A stretch of DNA of 64,000 bases from Aldrovandia affinis (Eukaryota; Chordata; Actinopteri; Notacanthiformes; Halosauridae), in NCBI GenBank assembly GCA_029706075.1, contig JAINUG010000054.1, positions 5,322,574 to 5,386,573 of the forward strand, read 5' to 3'. Under the pieces are notes generated by a model. It was not told the DNA's origin, did no database searches, and saw only the letters and a list, made by a program, of their open reading frames with translations. Shown here piece by piece: positions 38,757 through 49,486 of this stretch; positions within the stretch are counted from its first letter, which is position 1, and each line of letters begins with the position of its first letter. A program made the translations under genes and the position numbers.

Positions 38757-38864
38757 ATTGCTTCTCGGCCTTTTGGCTAAGATCAAGTGTAGTATCTGTT
38801 CTTATCAGTTTAATATCTGATATGTACCCCATCAGGGGACTACATATTAAACAGATGTTTAGTT
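38757..38864 (+). pseudogene. U2 snRNA 5' fragment (truncated copy)
   Basis: About 107 nt match the U2 snRNA 5' half: GCTTCTCGGCCTTTTGGCTA, GATCAAGTGTAGTATCTGTT and CTTATCAGTTTAATATCTGA. This includes stem-loop I and the branch-point recognition GUAGUA. Similarity becomes looser after the first 65 nt, and the copy is cut before the Sm site and 3' stem-loops, where a tRNA-type SINE starts. It cannot be a working U2 gene. Confidence 0.88.
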
Positions 38865-38866
38865 CA

Positions 38867-39092
38867 AGGTGGCAGTCTAGTGTAATGGTTAGGGAACTGG
38901 ACTTGTAACTCAGAGGTTGCAGGTTCAGTTCTCAGGATAGAGTACTGGCATTGTACCCTTGAGCAAGGTACTTAACCTGAATTGCTTCAGTAAAAATATC
39001 CAGCTGTATAAATGGATTGTAAAGAAATGTAAACTGTGTAAGTCGCTCTAGATAAGAGCGTCTGCTAAATGCTTAAAATGTAAAAAAAAATG
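38867..39092 (+). mobile_element. tRNA-derived SINE, family 2, fused to the U2 fragment
   Basis: It begins ggtggcagtctagtgtaatg directly after the U2 snRNA fragment. B box ggttgcaggttcagttctca, middle acccttgagcaaggtactta, tail gtaagtcgctctagataaga, ending in an A-rich run. Confidence 0.88.
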
Positions 39093-39357
39093 TCACTGTT
39101 GCCTGGTGGGTAGTGAGGAGGGCTAAGGTGACTCTCGAATGAATAATTGTCTGTAAATCGTCGGCGTAACGCGTTCACACCAGCCGTATTAAACACTGTG
39201 CCGGTTATGTTCACGGCAATAGCTGCGGTGCAAGGTACGCGCTCTTGTTTTGACATTTTGTTTTGAAATCCACATTTGAACGCGAGGTGCGTGCGCGTGT
39301 GTGTGTGTGTGTGAGAGAGAGAGAGGCTGAGGGTGTCGCTGTCCGTGGTGCTGACAG

Positions 39358-39510
39358 GCCCCAGAGTGTCTGGAGGAGACCAGGCTGGAGGCGGTGCGGG
39401 ACAACAACGTGGAGCTGGTGCAGGACATCCTGAGGGACCTCAGCCCCTTCACCCACCAGAGCCAGACGGCCGCTGAGCTGGCCCACATCCTGAGCGAGCC
39501 ACACTTCCAG
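39358..39510 (+). CDS. mpp2: mpp2 exon 3: second L27 domain
   Basis: This exon has 51 codons, starting [17 protein letters not shown] and ending [14 protein letters not shown], with donor gtggat at 39511. The chosen acceptor (gctgacag, ending 39357) gives phase 0, which matches exon 2. A second AG at 39363-39364 would give phase 1 and would need another exon between. Compared with remembered MPP2, about six residues (VRSLAK) between MESP-I/V and AHERLEE are not accounted for. Immediately after the donor comes a long CA-rich minisatellite. Confidence 0.95.
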
Positions 39511-39529
39511 GTGGATTCACGAACACACG

Positions 39530-40075
39530 CACGCACACACGCATAGACACACGCACACAAACACACATGCAGACCCATACATGCGCACACACACGCACGC
39601 ACGCACGCACGCATTGACACACACACAAACACACATGCAGACCCATACACGTGCACACGCACACACGCACACACGCTTAGACACACACACAAACACACAT
39701 ACAGACCCATACACGCGCACACACACACCCACATAGACACACACACAAACACACATGCAGACCCATACACGCACACACACACACACACGCATAGATACAC
39801 ACACAAACACACATGCAGACCTATACACGCGCACGCACGCACAGACACGCACACAAACACACACAAACAGACCCATACACATGCACACACACCCACAGAC
39901 ATACACAGAGACACGCACAAACACACATACAGACCCATATACACACGCACGCACGCACTGACACACACACAAACACACATACAGACACACACACAAACAC
40001 ACAGTGTTTCCATACACACATACGTACACATGCACAGAGACATAGACCACATACACACGCATGCATACATGAACG
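39530..40075. repeat. CA-rich minisatellite in intron 3
   Basis: Repeats of roughly 60-70 bp built on acacacacaaacacacatgc and agacccatacacgcgcacac, about eight copies, decaying toward 40075. It produces long Cys/Val-rich open frames on the minus strand that are not genes. Confidence 0.92.
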
Positions 40076-40235
40076 TACGTGCACATGAATAGTTTTTTTA
40101 ACTTGCTTCTGCAGCCTAACAGTAAATAATAAAGCAGGGGCGACACGAAAGCCGGAAAGCAGCGTTTGTTCAGTTCACGTGCGTAGATAAGGACCGAACG
40201 CGCTTGAGATGTGATGCGATGTGATTGGTCCGCAG

Positions 40236-40391
40236 TCCCTGCTGGAGACGCACGATTCTGTGGCCTCCAAAACCTTCGAGACCCCGCCCCCCAGCCCCTG
40301 CGCCTTCATGGACGCCGCCCTCAGCAGCCAGGCGGTCCCCCCCGACGCCGTGAGGATGGTCGGCATACGCAAGGTGTCCGGGGAACATCTG
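40236..40391 (+). CDS. mpp2: mpp2 exon 4: end of L27 and start of PDZ
   Basis: Fifty-two codons in phase 0, acceptor ggtccgcag at 40235 and donor gtaaga at 40392. The translation starts SLLETHDSVASKTFETPPPS and ends PPDAVRMVGIRKVSGEHL. ETPPPSP is a proline-rich linker typical of MPP2, and VRMVGIRK is the first strand of the PDZ domain. The carboxylate-binding loop (L-G-V-T-F) is split over this exon and the next. Confidence 0.96.
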
Positions 40392-40514
40392 GTAAGAGCA
40401 TCGCCGCGCCCCTCCCTCCGGCAGGGGGACCTCACGCCGCCGTCGCACCGGCCGGTCCTCCAGAGCATTCGCTCAGCGGACGCCCTCAAAAGGAGAAAAC
40501 GGCTATGTTACCTA

Positions 40515-40920
40515 CTGTCACACGCCACGTGACAAACCCTGGACAGGGACAGAGCAGTACAGACACGGAGTGGAGTTTGCCGGTCTACGGACCGGATCTT
40601 TCTTTATTTTCTTAATGGACGGTCTCTGTTTCCACACTGGGCAGAGAACGAGCACCGGGAGCATACAATAACACAAACACAAACAAACACTTCACCCTAG
40701 TTGCCGCGAAGCTTTCAGGTAACTAACTGAAAATAACAAAATCAAATTAAACAATATCGAACCGGCGCTTTTCAGTTTGTTCGATCTTCTCGCTCCTCTA
40801 ACGCCTCCCCCTCCTGGTTCCAGCCCCCTACTGAAGGGAGCAGAGCAGTCTTAAAGCACACAGATGTAATTATTATACACAGGACCGGTGTGTGCGCTTA
40901 CTGCTCTGCCAGTAGGCGTG
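40515..40920 (+). repeat. dispersed repeat of unknown class, copy 2 (intron 4)
   Basis: Begins gtcacacgccacgtgacaaa and ends near tacacaggaccggtgtgtgc. Order of blocks differs in part from copy 1 (the ggcgcttttcagt block comes before rather than after the ttattatacacagg block), which suggests a longer parent element. Confidence 0.75.
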
Positions 40921-41426
40921 GCCGCTAATCGCCTTCCACACCTACCTAATATGTTGGAACCGGAGTTCACCGAGGAGAGATGTCGCCAATCTGTCTTCTC
41001 TTTTTCAACAGTTTCGAAAATCAGGGAGGAAAAAAAAAAAAAACGTGCTTAAAATGACATTATTGAAATCCAGCACAGACGAGAGCACGCAGATTCTCTC
41101 AAATTGTCTCGTAAGGCGCAGATCGTCCTCACTGCCGGGGGATATATGTCCCTGGTTTTGCTCACTCTGTGATTTTGTCATTTCGCTGAATCAAATACAA
41201 CATAACCTTTGCTTAAAAGAGTCGCGTCAGACAAAGCTGTAACAAAGCGACATTTGCATTCGCTGTTTCAGAGGTAAAATCCCATCAGCCTGAGCACCTT
41301 GTAGTAAGAAACAAGCACTTTTCACATCTGTTACGACGCTGAATAATTGGACCGCTTCGCGTTACGCCGCGAGCGCATTGAATGGGGCCGAGCGGTCTGA
41401 CCGGCGTTTTCCGTGGCGCGCGACAG

Positions 41427-41654
41427 GGCGTGACGTTCCGTGTGGAGAGCGGGGAGCTGGTGATCGCCCGGATCCTGCACGGCGGGATGATCGACCAGCA
41501 GGGCCTGCTGCACGTCGGCGACATCATCAAGGACGTCAACGGCAAGGAGGTGGGCGACGACCCCAAGGTCCTGCAGGAGATGCTGCAGGAGGCCAGCGGG
41601 AGCGTGGTGCTCAAGATCCTCCCCAGCTACCAGGAGCCCCACCCCCCGCGCCAG
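41427..41654 (+). CDS. mpp2: mpp2 exon 5: PDZ domain core
   Basis: Seventy-six codons in phase 0, acceptor gcgacag at 41426 and donor gtgagc at 41655. It reads GVTFRVESGELVIARILHGG, then QQGLLHVGDIIKDVNGKEVG, then SVVLKILPSYQEPHPPRQ. This holds the binding loop GVTF, the GLLHVGDIIKDVNG segment and the last PDZ strand (VVLKILPSY). PDZ domains bind C-terminal tails of membrane proteins. Confidence 0.97.
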
Positions 41655-41659
41655 GTGAG

Positions 41660-44140
41660 CCGTAGCCCCTCCCCCCCCATCCCCCTCCCCTTTCCCCACA
41701 TCCCCCCCCCCTTACTCAGGACCAACTCCTCCTGCTGCCCACTGACGCTCCTGCCGTCTGCCTACAAAACCTGGTTTGAAAGGCTCTTCCCCCAAGAACC
41801 GATCCTAGATCAGTTTCAGCTTTTTGTCGCACGTTGATTTGAGTCAGGTTTGGAGGCGGGTGAACTGATCCTGGCTTGTGTTGTTAGGGGATACTGCTGG
41901 CTAACCCCAGGCTACCCCGGAATGAATGGAGGAACTGGGCTTGTAAGCAAAGAGTCAATGTGTGGTCAAGTCTTGAGTAAGAACAAACCTGAATTGCTTC
42001 AGTAAAAATCCAGCTGTATAAATGATTGTATGTAAAGAAATGCTTTTTGGTTTGCTAAAATTAAAATGTCCGAATGAATGGAGAGAGGCGTAAGCAGAGT
42101 CAGTGGTTAGTCCGAGGCCTTGAAAAAATGCTGTTCTCGCAAATGCTTTTTGGTTTGCATTGAGCTGGCTTGACGCTGTTTCACGGGCCTTGTGGACTCA
42201 TTCCCAGAAGGGCTTAAACCGGATGAGCGCTATTTCGCGAGAGGTGGCAATGGTGCCTGTAAAAGGAGATTGGGTCATAAAGGCACTGCATTATATAGAC
42301 TGGCTGGCTCTTTGCAGACAATCAGTGGACCCCCCCTCTAATGCCACAGGCTGGCCTCGTAAAAAGGCCACTTTCCAGAGATCTCTCCTCTCCCGTTAAC
42401 TGGTCCGAAGAAGCGGTCGTCAGGGTAACGGCATCAGGGTTACTTGCCCTGTCGGAGAGGTCAGATTGCTCTCAGTGCAGTCTTGGAGATATTTGTCTGT
42501 AATTTGTGCTTCGGCTTCATCGCCTGCCCTCGATTTGTGCAGGGGATTGGGGATAGAGGTCTTTTATTGGAACTGTGAAAGAGTGTTCATCCAGTTCACG
42601 GTGAAGGAGATTGCCAAATGGCAAAATGAATTCAAATGAAAACGAATGCAACTAAAACATTATTCAGATGTTCCCAGCTGAGGTTGAGTGAGGCGTGGTA
42701 GCATTCTTTACATTGATGATACACCGATGAACTCTTGGAACCCATTGGAGCACTGGACAATTTAAACCCGCCCTTCCCCTGGCGGGACGAAGCCAGCTGT
42801 GTCATTCTGACTCCCAGTTATAGTTGGCTAATGGCCTGCCATGTATCAGCTATAGGACCCAGCCTAGACACGTTGGGCTATCGTTGGGGGGAGTGGCCTA
42901 AACATTTGGGGCACGTTTCTGCTGGGAGAGTACCGGGCCCAGCCACCTGAGATATTTGTGTCTACTCTGTTGGGGTGGAGCTCATATTTAGGGGCTTGAC
43001 AGCTACCCATGATGGCATTTTCAATGACAGAAGGGTCACTGAATTTCGTATGATGGAACAATTTTTTTGTTTCGTTTTTTCCTTTGGACAATAATATGAA
43101 ATCATCAAAACAAAGCACACTGCCCACAGCGAGAGCACTCTCCTGTGCTATTTCACGCACACAAGGTTAGACAGCGCTGCATTTTCAAGGAGCACTCACT
43201 GTTCCAGCGCCGTCCTAGAAAAATCACTTCTCCGACCACATATTGCAGTATCTGTATTTTTTTCCCCGAATTTCCATTTTAAATCATTCCGGAACTACGG
43301 TGGATTTGTACCGTGTAGTGGACTCCCGAAGACGCCATAACACTCCTTATTCCGCAATCCTGGCTTTGGGGGATTGAAATGTAACAGGGGTTTGCCTGTT
43401 GTGGATTTCAAACCACGGCCCTAGCCCACTGCTCTGCGCAACAAGAGATGCGATTATCCTGCTCACCGAGGAAATAATCCTACTCTTGTTGCTTCACCGG
43501 AGGTGACGTCGCATTCTGTCGCATTCTCTGAACTACGACGTAAGCGCCCACCGTGCGCCAGTGAAAGCGGAAGTCTTGGGGGGGGGGTGGGGAGCGCTCT
43601 CCGCCCGCGCTCAATCGCCATGCCTCCTCTGGGCTTTGGTTGTCATGGATACCATCCCTGGGAGCCCAGCACTCCGTGTTTCTTTGCTTTCTTTTTTCTC
43701 TTTCTTTTCACCCCCATTTTGTTTTGGTGGTGGGGTACGGTAGGGGGGGGCGGGGGGCAGGGCCAGGCAAAGGGGGGGGGGGTACATCACCACGCGTCTG
43801 AGGGAACATCGTCATCGGCGGCAGAGGCTCAGAGGAGCTCTGCCCGCACAGTTTGGCAAGGGGGGGGGGAGGGCAGAAGGGCTCCAAACATCCACAGATA
43901 TGGATCTGGGGATGAATCCTCAGTCTGGGATTTCTTTTTATCTGCCCCTCTCTGCCCATCTCAGTCTTTCGCACTCTTTCTTGCCTGAATAGTCCACATT
44001 TGACAGAGGAAGACGGACACATTGAATTTCATCCAGGAGGTGCCACGGGACTGTTCCATGTTGAAGCATTGCAGTAGAAAACAATTCTTTCTTTTCCAAA
44101 CTGTGTGAGGTTAAAAGAGAGGGCCACATTGAGGCTCCAA
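41660..44140. other. mpp2 intron 5, mostly unique sequence
   Basis: One decayed SINE near 41931; G-runs near 43570-43870. No other feature seen. Confidence 0.6.
41931..42070 (+). mobile_element. tRNA-derived SINE, family 2, decayed
   Basis: Recognisable pieces are gaactgggcttgtaa, cctgaattgcttcagtaaaa, tccagctgtataaatgattg and tatgtaaagaaatg. The shared tail is lost. Confidence 0.6.
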
Positions 44141-44149
44141 TGCGTAGAT

Positions 44150-44315
44150 CAGTGTTTCTCAATCCATTCCTACAGGGCACACTGCCCTGCATGTTTTCAT
44201 TCCAGCCACCGCTTAATCGCTCAGACAGACCGATGCAGATGATAGGTTGGGAGCGGAGGTTGGAATGAAAACATGCAGGGGAGTGTGCCCTGTAGGAATG
44301 GATTGAGAAACACTG
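44150..44315. mobile_element. palindromic hAT-type MITE, family M3, 8-bp TSD
   Basis: Arms cagtgtttctcaatccattc and the complementary gaatggattgagaaacactg. Flanks GCGTAGAT (44142-44149) and GCATAGAT (44316-44323), one mismatch. It lies directly upstream of a LINE tail in intron 5. Confidence 0.85.
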
Positions 44316-44327
44316 GCATAGATGCGT

Positions 44328-44551
44328 GATCTAGCTAATTGTCATCACCACTGCTCAACACTATATACCCCTGCTTACTCCATTTAATAAAACAATATAG
44401 ATATATTTACTAACCTTTTCCTTCCCAGTGTTACAGGTATGGTACGCAGCTGCCTGCAATGATCTCTTGCGCGAACTATGATTGTTCCTACCATGTATTT
44501 ATGCACATCTCTGGATAAGAGCGTCTGCTAAATCCTTATAATGTAATGTAA
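44328..44551 (+). mobile_element. LINE 3' UTR and tail, 5' truncated
   Basis: It contains agctaattgtcatcaccact, atttactaaccttttccttc, ttacaggtatggtacgcagc and tctggataagagcgtctgct, in the same order as the LINE at 59125. Only the non-coding end is present. Confidence 0.78.
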
Positions 44552-44673
44552 AATGTGATGTGACCGGGCTTTGGTTTGGTTTTGTGGACCGCGATTTGAC
44601 CAGGATTTTTGGGTGGTTTTTTTGGACCGCGATAGCTTAACTAAGCCTTTGTCAAAACCCCTCCCGCTCACAG

Positions 44674-44805
44674 GTGTTCGTGAGGTGTCACTTTGAGTAT
44701 GACCCCGCCCACGACAACCTCATTCCCTGCAAGGAGGCGGGACTCAGGTTCAACAACGGTGACATATTGCAGATCGTCAACCAGGAAGACCTCAACTGGT
44801 GGCAG
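44674..44805 (+). CDS. mpp2: mpp2 exon 6: SH3 domain, first part
   Basis: Forty-four codons in phase 0, acceptor cgctcacag at 44673 and donor gtgagg at 44806. It starts [20 protein letters not shown] and ends [22 protein letters not shown] corresponds to the ALYDYDP strand of SH3 domains, with the long MPP insert [17 protein letters not shown] is the conserved tryptophan pair. In MAGUKs this SH3 domain packs against the GK domain. Confidence 0.97.
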
Positions 44806-44900
44806 GTGAGGAGGCCTTCTCCCGCAGTCTCCTCCCACTTCAGTGTCAGCCAATCAGAGGTCGCCAGAGAGCCAATCAAAGTGTCTTGTATCCCCTGTAG

Positions 44901-45003
44901 GCGTGCCACGTGGAGGGGGGCAGCGCTGGGCTCATCCCCAGTCAGCTATTGGAGGAGAAGAGAAAGGCCTTTGTGAAGAGAGACCTGGAGCTGGCTGCTG
45001 CAG
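44901..45003 (+). CDS. mpp2: mpp2 exon 7: SH3 end and HOOK start
   Basis: The intron before it is only 95 bp. Acceptor ctgtag at 44900; donor gtactg at 45004, a weaker match. It encodes [20 protein letters not shown] then [14 protein letters not shown] plus one base (phase 1). GLIPS is the conserved SH3 strand and [14 protein letters not shown] the start of the basic HOOK. Confidence 0.95.
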
Positions 45004-46121
45004 GTACTGCCAGGATTGGTGACGTAGTGGCTTCGATGGTGGCTTCAAACAGAGGGACGATCATCTCCACTGTCCTGTGTCTGTCGCCGCTTTGACATTG
45101 TCCTTAATATGAATACCTGGAGAGTTTTTAAAACCTTTGTCCTGAGAATCTCTCCCATCTATTATATGAATATGTACTTTCCTGAACACACTGTAACATT
45201 CTAATATTTAAACTCGAAAGGAAAGTTTGAGTTTCAAACTTGAGCTGGCTTGCCTCTGGCTTAGAAGCTTAGAAGTGGAGAGAGTTTTATGTTTTCTCAT
45301 AGTGCTTTGAGCATTATAATACTTAGTTTTAATTCAATACTTGGGAAAGTATCGTCATCCAGGCAATTATAACGGCCTTGCAGTAGCACGTGATAAATTA
45401 TATCGCCAGCTCGGATGGATGCGTGCCAAATAAAGTTTGAAAATCAAACTTTCCTTTCTAGTTACAAGACTCTGTCTTTTATTAGACACATGCACGATTC
45501 AGTGAATGGAATTGCCAATAATGGAAAATGGAGGACGTTCCGCAGCTCTCTCCTGTCCCCAGCACGCTCGTTGCGACCGCATTGTTAGCCATCGCCGCCA
45601 GCTGTGTAGGGGGTTCAAGTTGATTATTTTTAATTGCCTGGAAGAGAGTAGCTGGAATAATTTTGACACAGAGTCTGTGGGCGTGGCGGCGTGGCGTGTG
45701 TCAGCTGGGAGGGTAATTGCCGGGCTCTGTTGTGTCACATTTCCCAGAGTAGCGGCTGCCCCTCTGATCTCAAGGAGTTTGAGTAATATCAATCAGGAGT
45801 TTGACGATGTGACTGTCCTCTGCAGATTAGCAGAGCCGATGTATTCCTATTTTATTTCACCCGATATAACACGTGTTTTACCTCCCTTGGCCTCACTATG
45901 GGAAGCTATAGCCCTATCAGACACTGACCCCTAGTGGAGCCGAACTGTCACTACTCGGCCCAAAAAAATGGAGATCGACCAGTAACGTGAGCCACAATCG
46001 TAAAACTGGCGTGTCAGCCTTCACGTCAGGACATTTTACTCACGTTCACGCACCTGTGTTTGTGGTGGGCACAGGAGTGTATTGTGTTGTTTATAGTGTA
46101 ATGCCTGTTTGTTCCTGGTAG
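45004..46121. other. mpp2 intron 7
   Basis: Two short related segments, aaaggaaagtttgagtttca near 45219 and aatcaaactttcctttc near 45442, are inverted and bracket about 240 bp: a possible small inverted-repeat element with no confirmed target duplication. Confidence 0.4.
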
Positions 46122-46190
46122 GGGCGCTCTGCACTGGTATGGGTGGGAAGAAGAAAAAGAAGATGATGTACCTAACAACGAAGAATGCAG
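46122..46190 (+). CDS. mpp2: mpp2 exon 8: basic HOOK region
   Basis: Acceptor cctggtag at 46121, donor gtgaag at 46191, 69 nt running from phase 1 to phase 1. It encodes GALCTGMGGKKKKKMMYLTT then KNA. The five-lysine run is the HOOK, which in MAGUKs binds partners such as protein 4.1 or calmodulin (family knowledge, not shown here). The last G joins AG of exon 9 to make Glu. Confidence 0.94.
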
Positions 46191-46390
46191 GTGAAGATTT
46201 TCTGTTTGTCTGTGAAATAATTGCAAATTAAAACTACTTTATACTAAGCATACGTTGTGTTGGCAGAAGAAGGGGTTTGCACATGAAGTAAAGTGCATGA
46301 CAGAAATTTGAAGCAATTTGTTAGGTTTGGGATGATGGATTCAAACATGGAATAGAGCATTGTTTTTGACAATGACTGATTTGATGAACT

Positions 46391-46622
46391 ATATTTACAT
46401 TTACATTTAGATTTTAGGCATTTAGCAGACACTCTTATCCAGAGCGACTTACACAGTTTACATTCCTTTACATACAATCCATTTATACAGCTGGATATTT
46501 TACTGAAGCAATTCCAGTTAAGTACCTTGCTCAAGGGTACAACAGCAGTGCCCCACCTGGGAATTGAACCAGCAACCTCCGAGTTACAAGCCCAGCTCCC
46601 TAACCATTACACTACACTGCCA
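46391..46622 (-). mobile_element. tRNA-derived SINE, family 2
   Basis: Full minus-strand copy in intron 8 of mpp2, with head ggcagtgtagtgtaatggtt, middle acccttgagcaaggtactta, tail gtaagtcgctctggataaga and ATTTAC repeats at the end. Confidence 0.88.
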
Positions 46623-46826
46623 GATCTGTATGTCCCTCTCTCTCTCTGTCTGTTCATTCAAAATAACGAATTGGCAAAAGTTATACTTCTGTATAGTGTC
46701 AGACTTAAGAGTCATTGCAGGACTGCTGGTGGCTCATCATGATTGATTCATTATTGATGTGTGGTCACCCTGGAGGAGAGATCTCCTGGTTGATCAGGCA
46801 CTGAATCATTGATCAATCTTCCCCTC

Positions 46827-47051
<225 letters not shown>

Positions 47052-47213
47052 AGTTTGATCGTCATGAGCTGTTGATCTATGAGGAGGTGGCGAAGATGCC
47101 CCCGTTCCGCAGGAAGACTCTGGTTCTGATCGGGGCTCAGGGGGTGGGTCGCCGGAGCCTGAAGAACAAGCTGCTGGTTTCGGACTCCCTGCGTTATGGT
47201 ACAACCATCCCCT
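47052..47213 (+). CDS. mpp2: mpp2 exon 9: start of guanylate-kinase-like domain
   Basis: Acceptor ctctcag at 47051 directly follows a long TC microsatellite; donor gtgagt at 47214 leads straight into a 15-bp minisatellite. It reads FDRHELLIYEEVAKMPPFRR, KTLVLIGAQGVGRRSLKNKL, and ends DSLRYGTTIP plus one base. IGAQGVGRRSL is the degenerate P-loop of MAGUK GK domains, which lack normal kinase activity. Phases fit both neighbours. Confidence 0.96.
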
Positions 47214-47221
47214 GTGAGTAT

Positions 47222-47965
47222 GGCCAGTCTCTCCCATGCCAGTCTCTCCAATGCCCAGTCTCTCTAATGCCAGTCTCTCTAATGCCAGTCTCTCCCTCGC
47301 CAGTCTCTCTAATGCCAGTCTCTCCCACGCCAGTCTCTCTAATGCCAGTCTCTCTAATGCCAGTCTCTCTAATGCCAGTCTCTCCCGCCAGTCTCTCTAA
47401 TGCCAGTCTCTCTCGCCAGTCTCTCTAATGCCAGTCTCTCTAATGCCCGTCTCTCTAATGCCAGTCTCTCTAATGCCAGTCTCTCTAATGCCAGTCTCTC
47501 TAATGCCAGTCTCTCCCTCTCTAATGCCAGTCTCTCTAATGCCAGTCTCTCTAATGCCAGTCTCTCTAATGCCAGTCTCTCTAATGCCAGCCTCTCTCCA
47601 TGCCAGTCTCTCTAATGCCAGTCTCTCTAATGCCAGTCTCTCCCATGCCAGTCTCTCTAATGCCAGTCTCTCTAATGCCAGTCTCTCTCTCCCAGTCTCT
47701 CTAATGCCAGTCTCTCTAATGCCAGTCTCTCTAATGCCAGTCTCTCTAATGCCAGTCTCTCTAATGCCAGTCTCTCTAATGCCAGTCTCTCTAATGCCAG
47801 TCTCTCTAATGCCAGTCTCTCTAATGCCAGTCTCTCCCTCGCCAGTCTCTCTAATGCCAGTCTCTCTAATGCCAGTCTCTCTAATGCCAGTCTCTCCAGT
47901 CTCTCCCACACCAGTCTCTCTAATGCCAGTCTCTCTAATGCCAGTCTCTCCCTCGCCAGTAATGC
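47222..47965. repeat. 15-bp minisatellite (about 45 copies) in intron 9
   Basis: The unit is ccagtctctctaatg, with variants such as ccagtctctcccatg and ccagtctctccctcg. As 15 is a multiple of three, it leaves long open frames on both strands (MPVSL, NASLS and IRETG repeats); these are by-products, not genes. Confidence 0.95.
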
Positions 47966-49224
47966 CCATCTCGCCAGGAGACCATTACCCCTGCCCCACA
48001 CGGAAAAGCCTTCCAATGAGAAACACGTACATTATTAACATATTAACATGGACTGTAAATCATTTATTTTTATTAGAAAATATATATTTTAAGCCCTGCT
48101 AGGGACCGCCGCAGTACCCGCACAAATTCCCAGTTGAAGATCCCTGCTGTGCAGTATTTAGAATGTATTGCTTTGTCCCATACCAAACTTTTCTCGTTCC
48201 CTCCAATGAGACAAACATTTTAAAAATGTATCCTAGTTTGTCCCAATATGATTTATGTACAGTATTTAGAATGCATGAGTATTTTTCTTAATTTCTCATT
48301 GTCTAAAGCTTGACCTGTCTCTAGCCCTCCAATTAGAAATATCTAAACAAGTATCCTAAACATTTGCCTGTATAGTATTTACACATTTTCATACCATCGA
48401 TTTGAAATATGATATGTTCTCACGCACATTTAATGAATAGTTAGCTCAGGCAATTTGAATCTGTCTCGTTTATCATTTTGATGGTGGCAAAATGTTTTTA
48501 AAAAAACGAGAATACACTGCAGGCTATATGATAACAGCAGAGTGCTCTCTTATGTCATCAGTTATATTACTGGGCCATAACCCCCAGTGTGTCAGTCACC
48601 CCACGCCAGGACCACCGCCTCAACCAATCCCATACCCCATCATTACTCACTAATATCTAGAAACTGCCTCATTTTGAACAATTGGTCGATTTGAAGATCG
48701 ACTGATTGGCCACTTTTGGTCATTACGTGCTCACAGAGTCTGGTTTCCTCCCACGCTTTCTTCCCATTTGTACAAGCAGGGAGTTTTTCCTTGCGACTGT
48801 TGCCCTAGGCTTGCTTTTGTGGGGGATTAGGCCTGGGGCCTGCTGTAAAGCATGTTGTGATAAATGCAGACCTGCCAACATTCTGCGTGCCAGGCGTGCA
48901 TTTTGAGGTCAAAGTAGGCCTACGCGGGCTTCACTTTAAACTACACAAAAACGAGGCTTCGGTTAAAACACGGTTATGATGCAGAAGCCGTATTTTGATG
49001 TGAGCCAATCAGAGTTCGCTTGTGGGAACTAGCATTTGCAACGAAAAACGAAATGACCTATTGTGGTGAAGTGTTGACATATTGAAGGGTTTTAAATAAT
49101 TCATCCACGAACCGATCAAAGCGATTTCCCGATGTTGACAGGTCTGCAAATGTTTAGTGAAATGCGGCATACGGATACACTTTATTTGATTCGGTTTGAC
49201 TCGATCCCCCCTTTGCCCCACCAG
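47966..49224. other. rest of mpp2 intron 9
   Basis: AT-rich unique sequence; nothing recognised. Confidence 0.6.
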
Positions 49225-49427
49225 CCACCTCCAGGAAGCCGAAATCGGATGAGAAAAGCGGGCAGATGTACAGCTTCGTGTCCCGCGGCGAGATGGAGTC
49301 GGACATCAAGAACGGCCGCTACCTGGAGCACGGCGAATACGACGGGAACCTGTACGGCACCAAGATCAGCTCCATCCACGAGGTGGTGGACGCGGGCCGG
49401 GTCTGCATCCTGGACGTCAACCCGCAG
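49225..49427 (+). CDS. mpp2: mpp2 exon 10: GK domain, GMP-binding-like region
   Basis: Acceptor ccaccag at 49224; donor gtctgg at 49428 is a weak match. It encodes TSRKPKSDEKSGQMYSFVSR, GEMESDIKNGRYLEHGEYDG and NLYGTKISSIHEVVDAGRVC, ending ILDVNPQ. FVSRGEME, YLEHGEYDGNLYGT and CILDVNPQ are hallmark GK motifs. Three 105-bp tandem repeats begin 59 bp downstream. Confidence 0.96.
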
Positions 49428-49486
49428 GTCTGGAGCCGCCGACGGCAAAACAGCCTCATTTGCACACTCGTTGATTTGGACCAATC

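Larger units (their letters stand above)
34505..39300. other. mpp2 intron 2
   Basis: Searched by eye for a small exon coding VRSLAK; none found. Contains the tRNA-Ala SINE, a possible inverted-repeat element, a G-rich repeat, a LINE tail, the U2 fragment and a SINE. 37510-38750 shows no feature beyond GC-rich DNA at 38050-38380. Confidence 0.6.

Noticed and set aside
38757..38864. A working U2 snRNA gene
   Set aside because: It lacks the Sm site and the 3' half and runs into a SINE.
39189..40146. Cys/Val-rich open frames of 200-290 residues on the minus strand
   Set aside because: Translation of CA-rich minisatellite DNA plus the complement of exon 3.
47222..47965. CRISPR-like regular array
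   Set aside because: Units are contiguous with no unique spacers, in a vertebrate intron; it is a minisatellite. The same applies to 19850-20395.
47397..48102. Long open frames on both strands at the 15-bp repeat (MPVSL, NASLS, IRETG repeats)
   Set aside because: The unit length is a multiple of three, so frames stay open by arithmetic; it lies inside an mpp2 intron.
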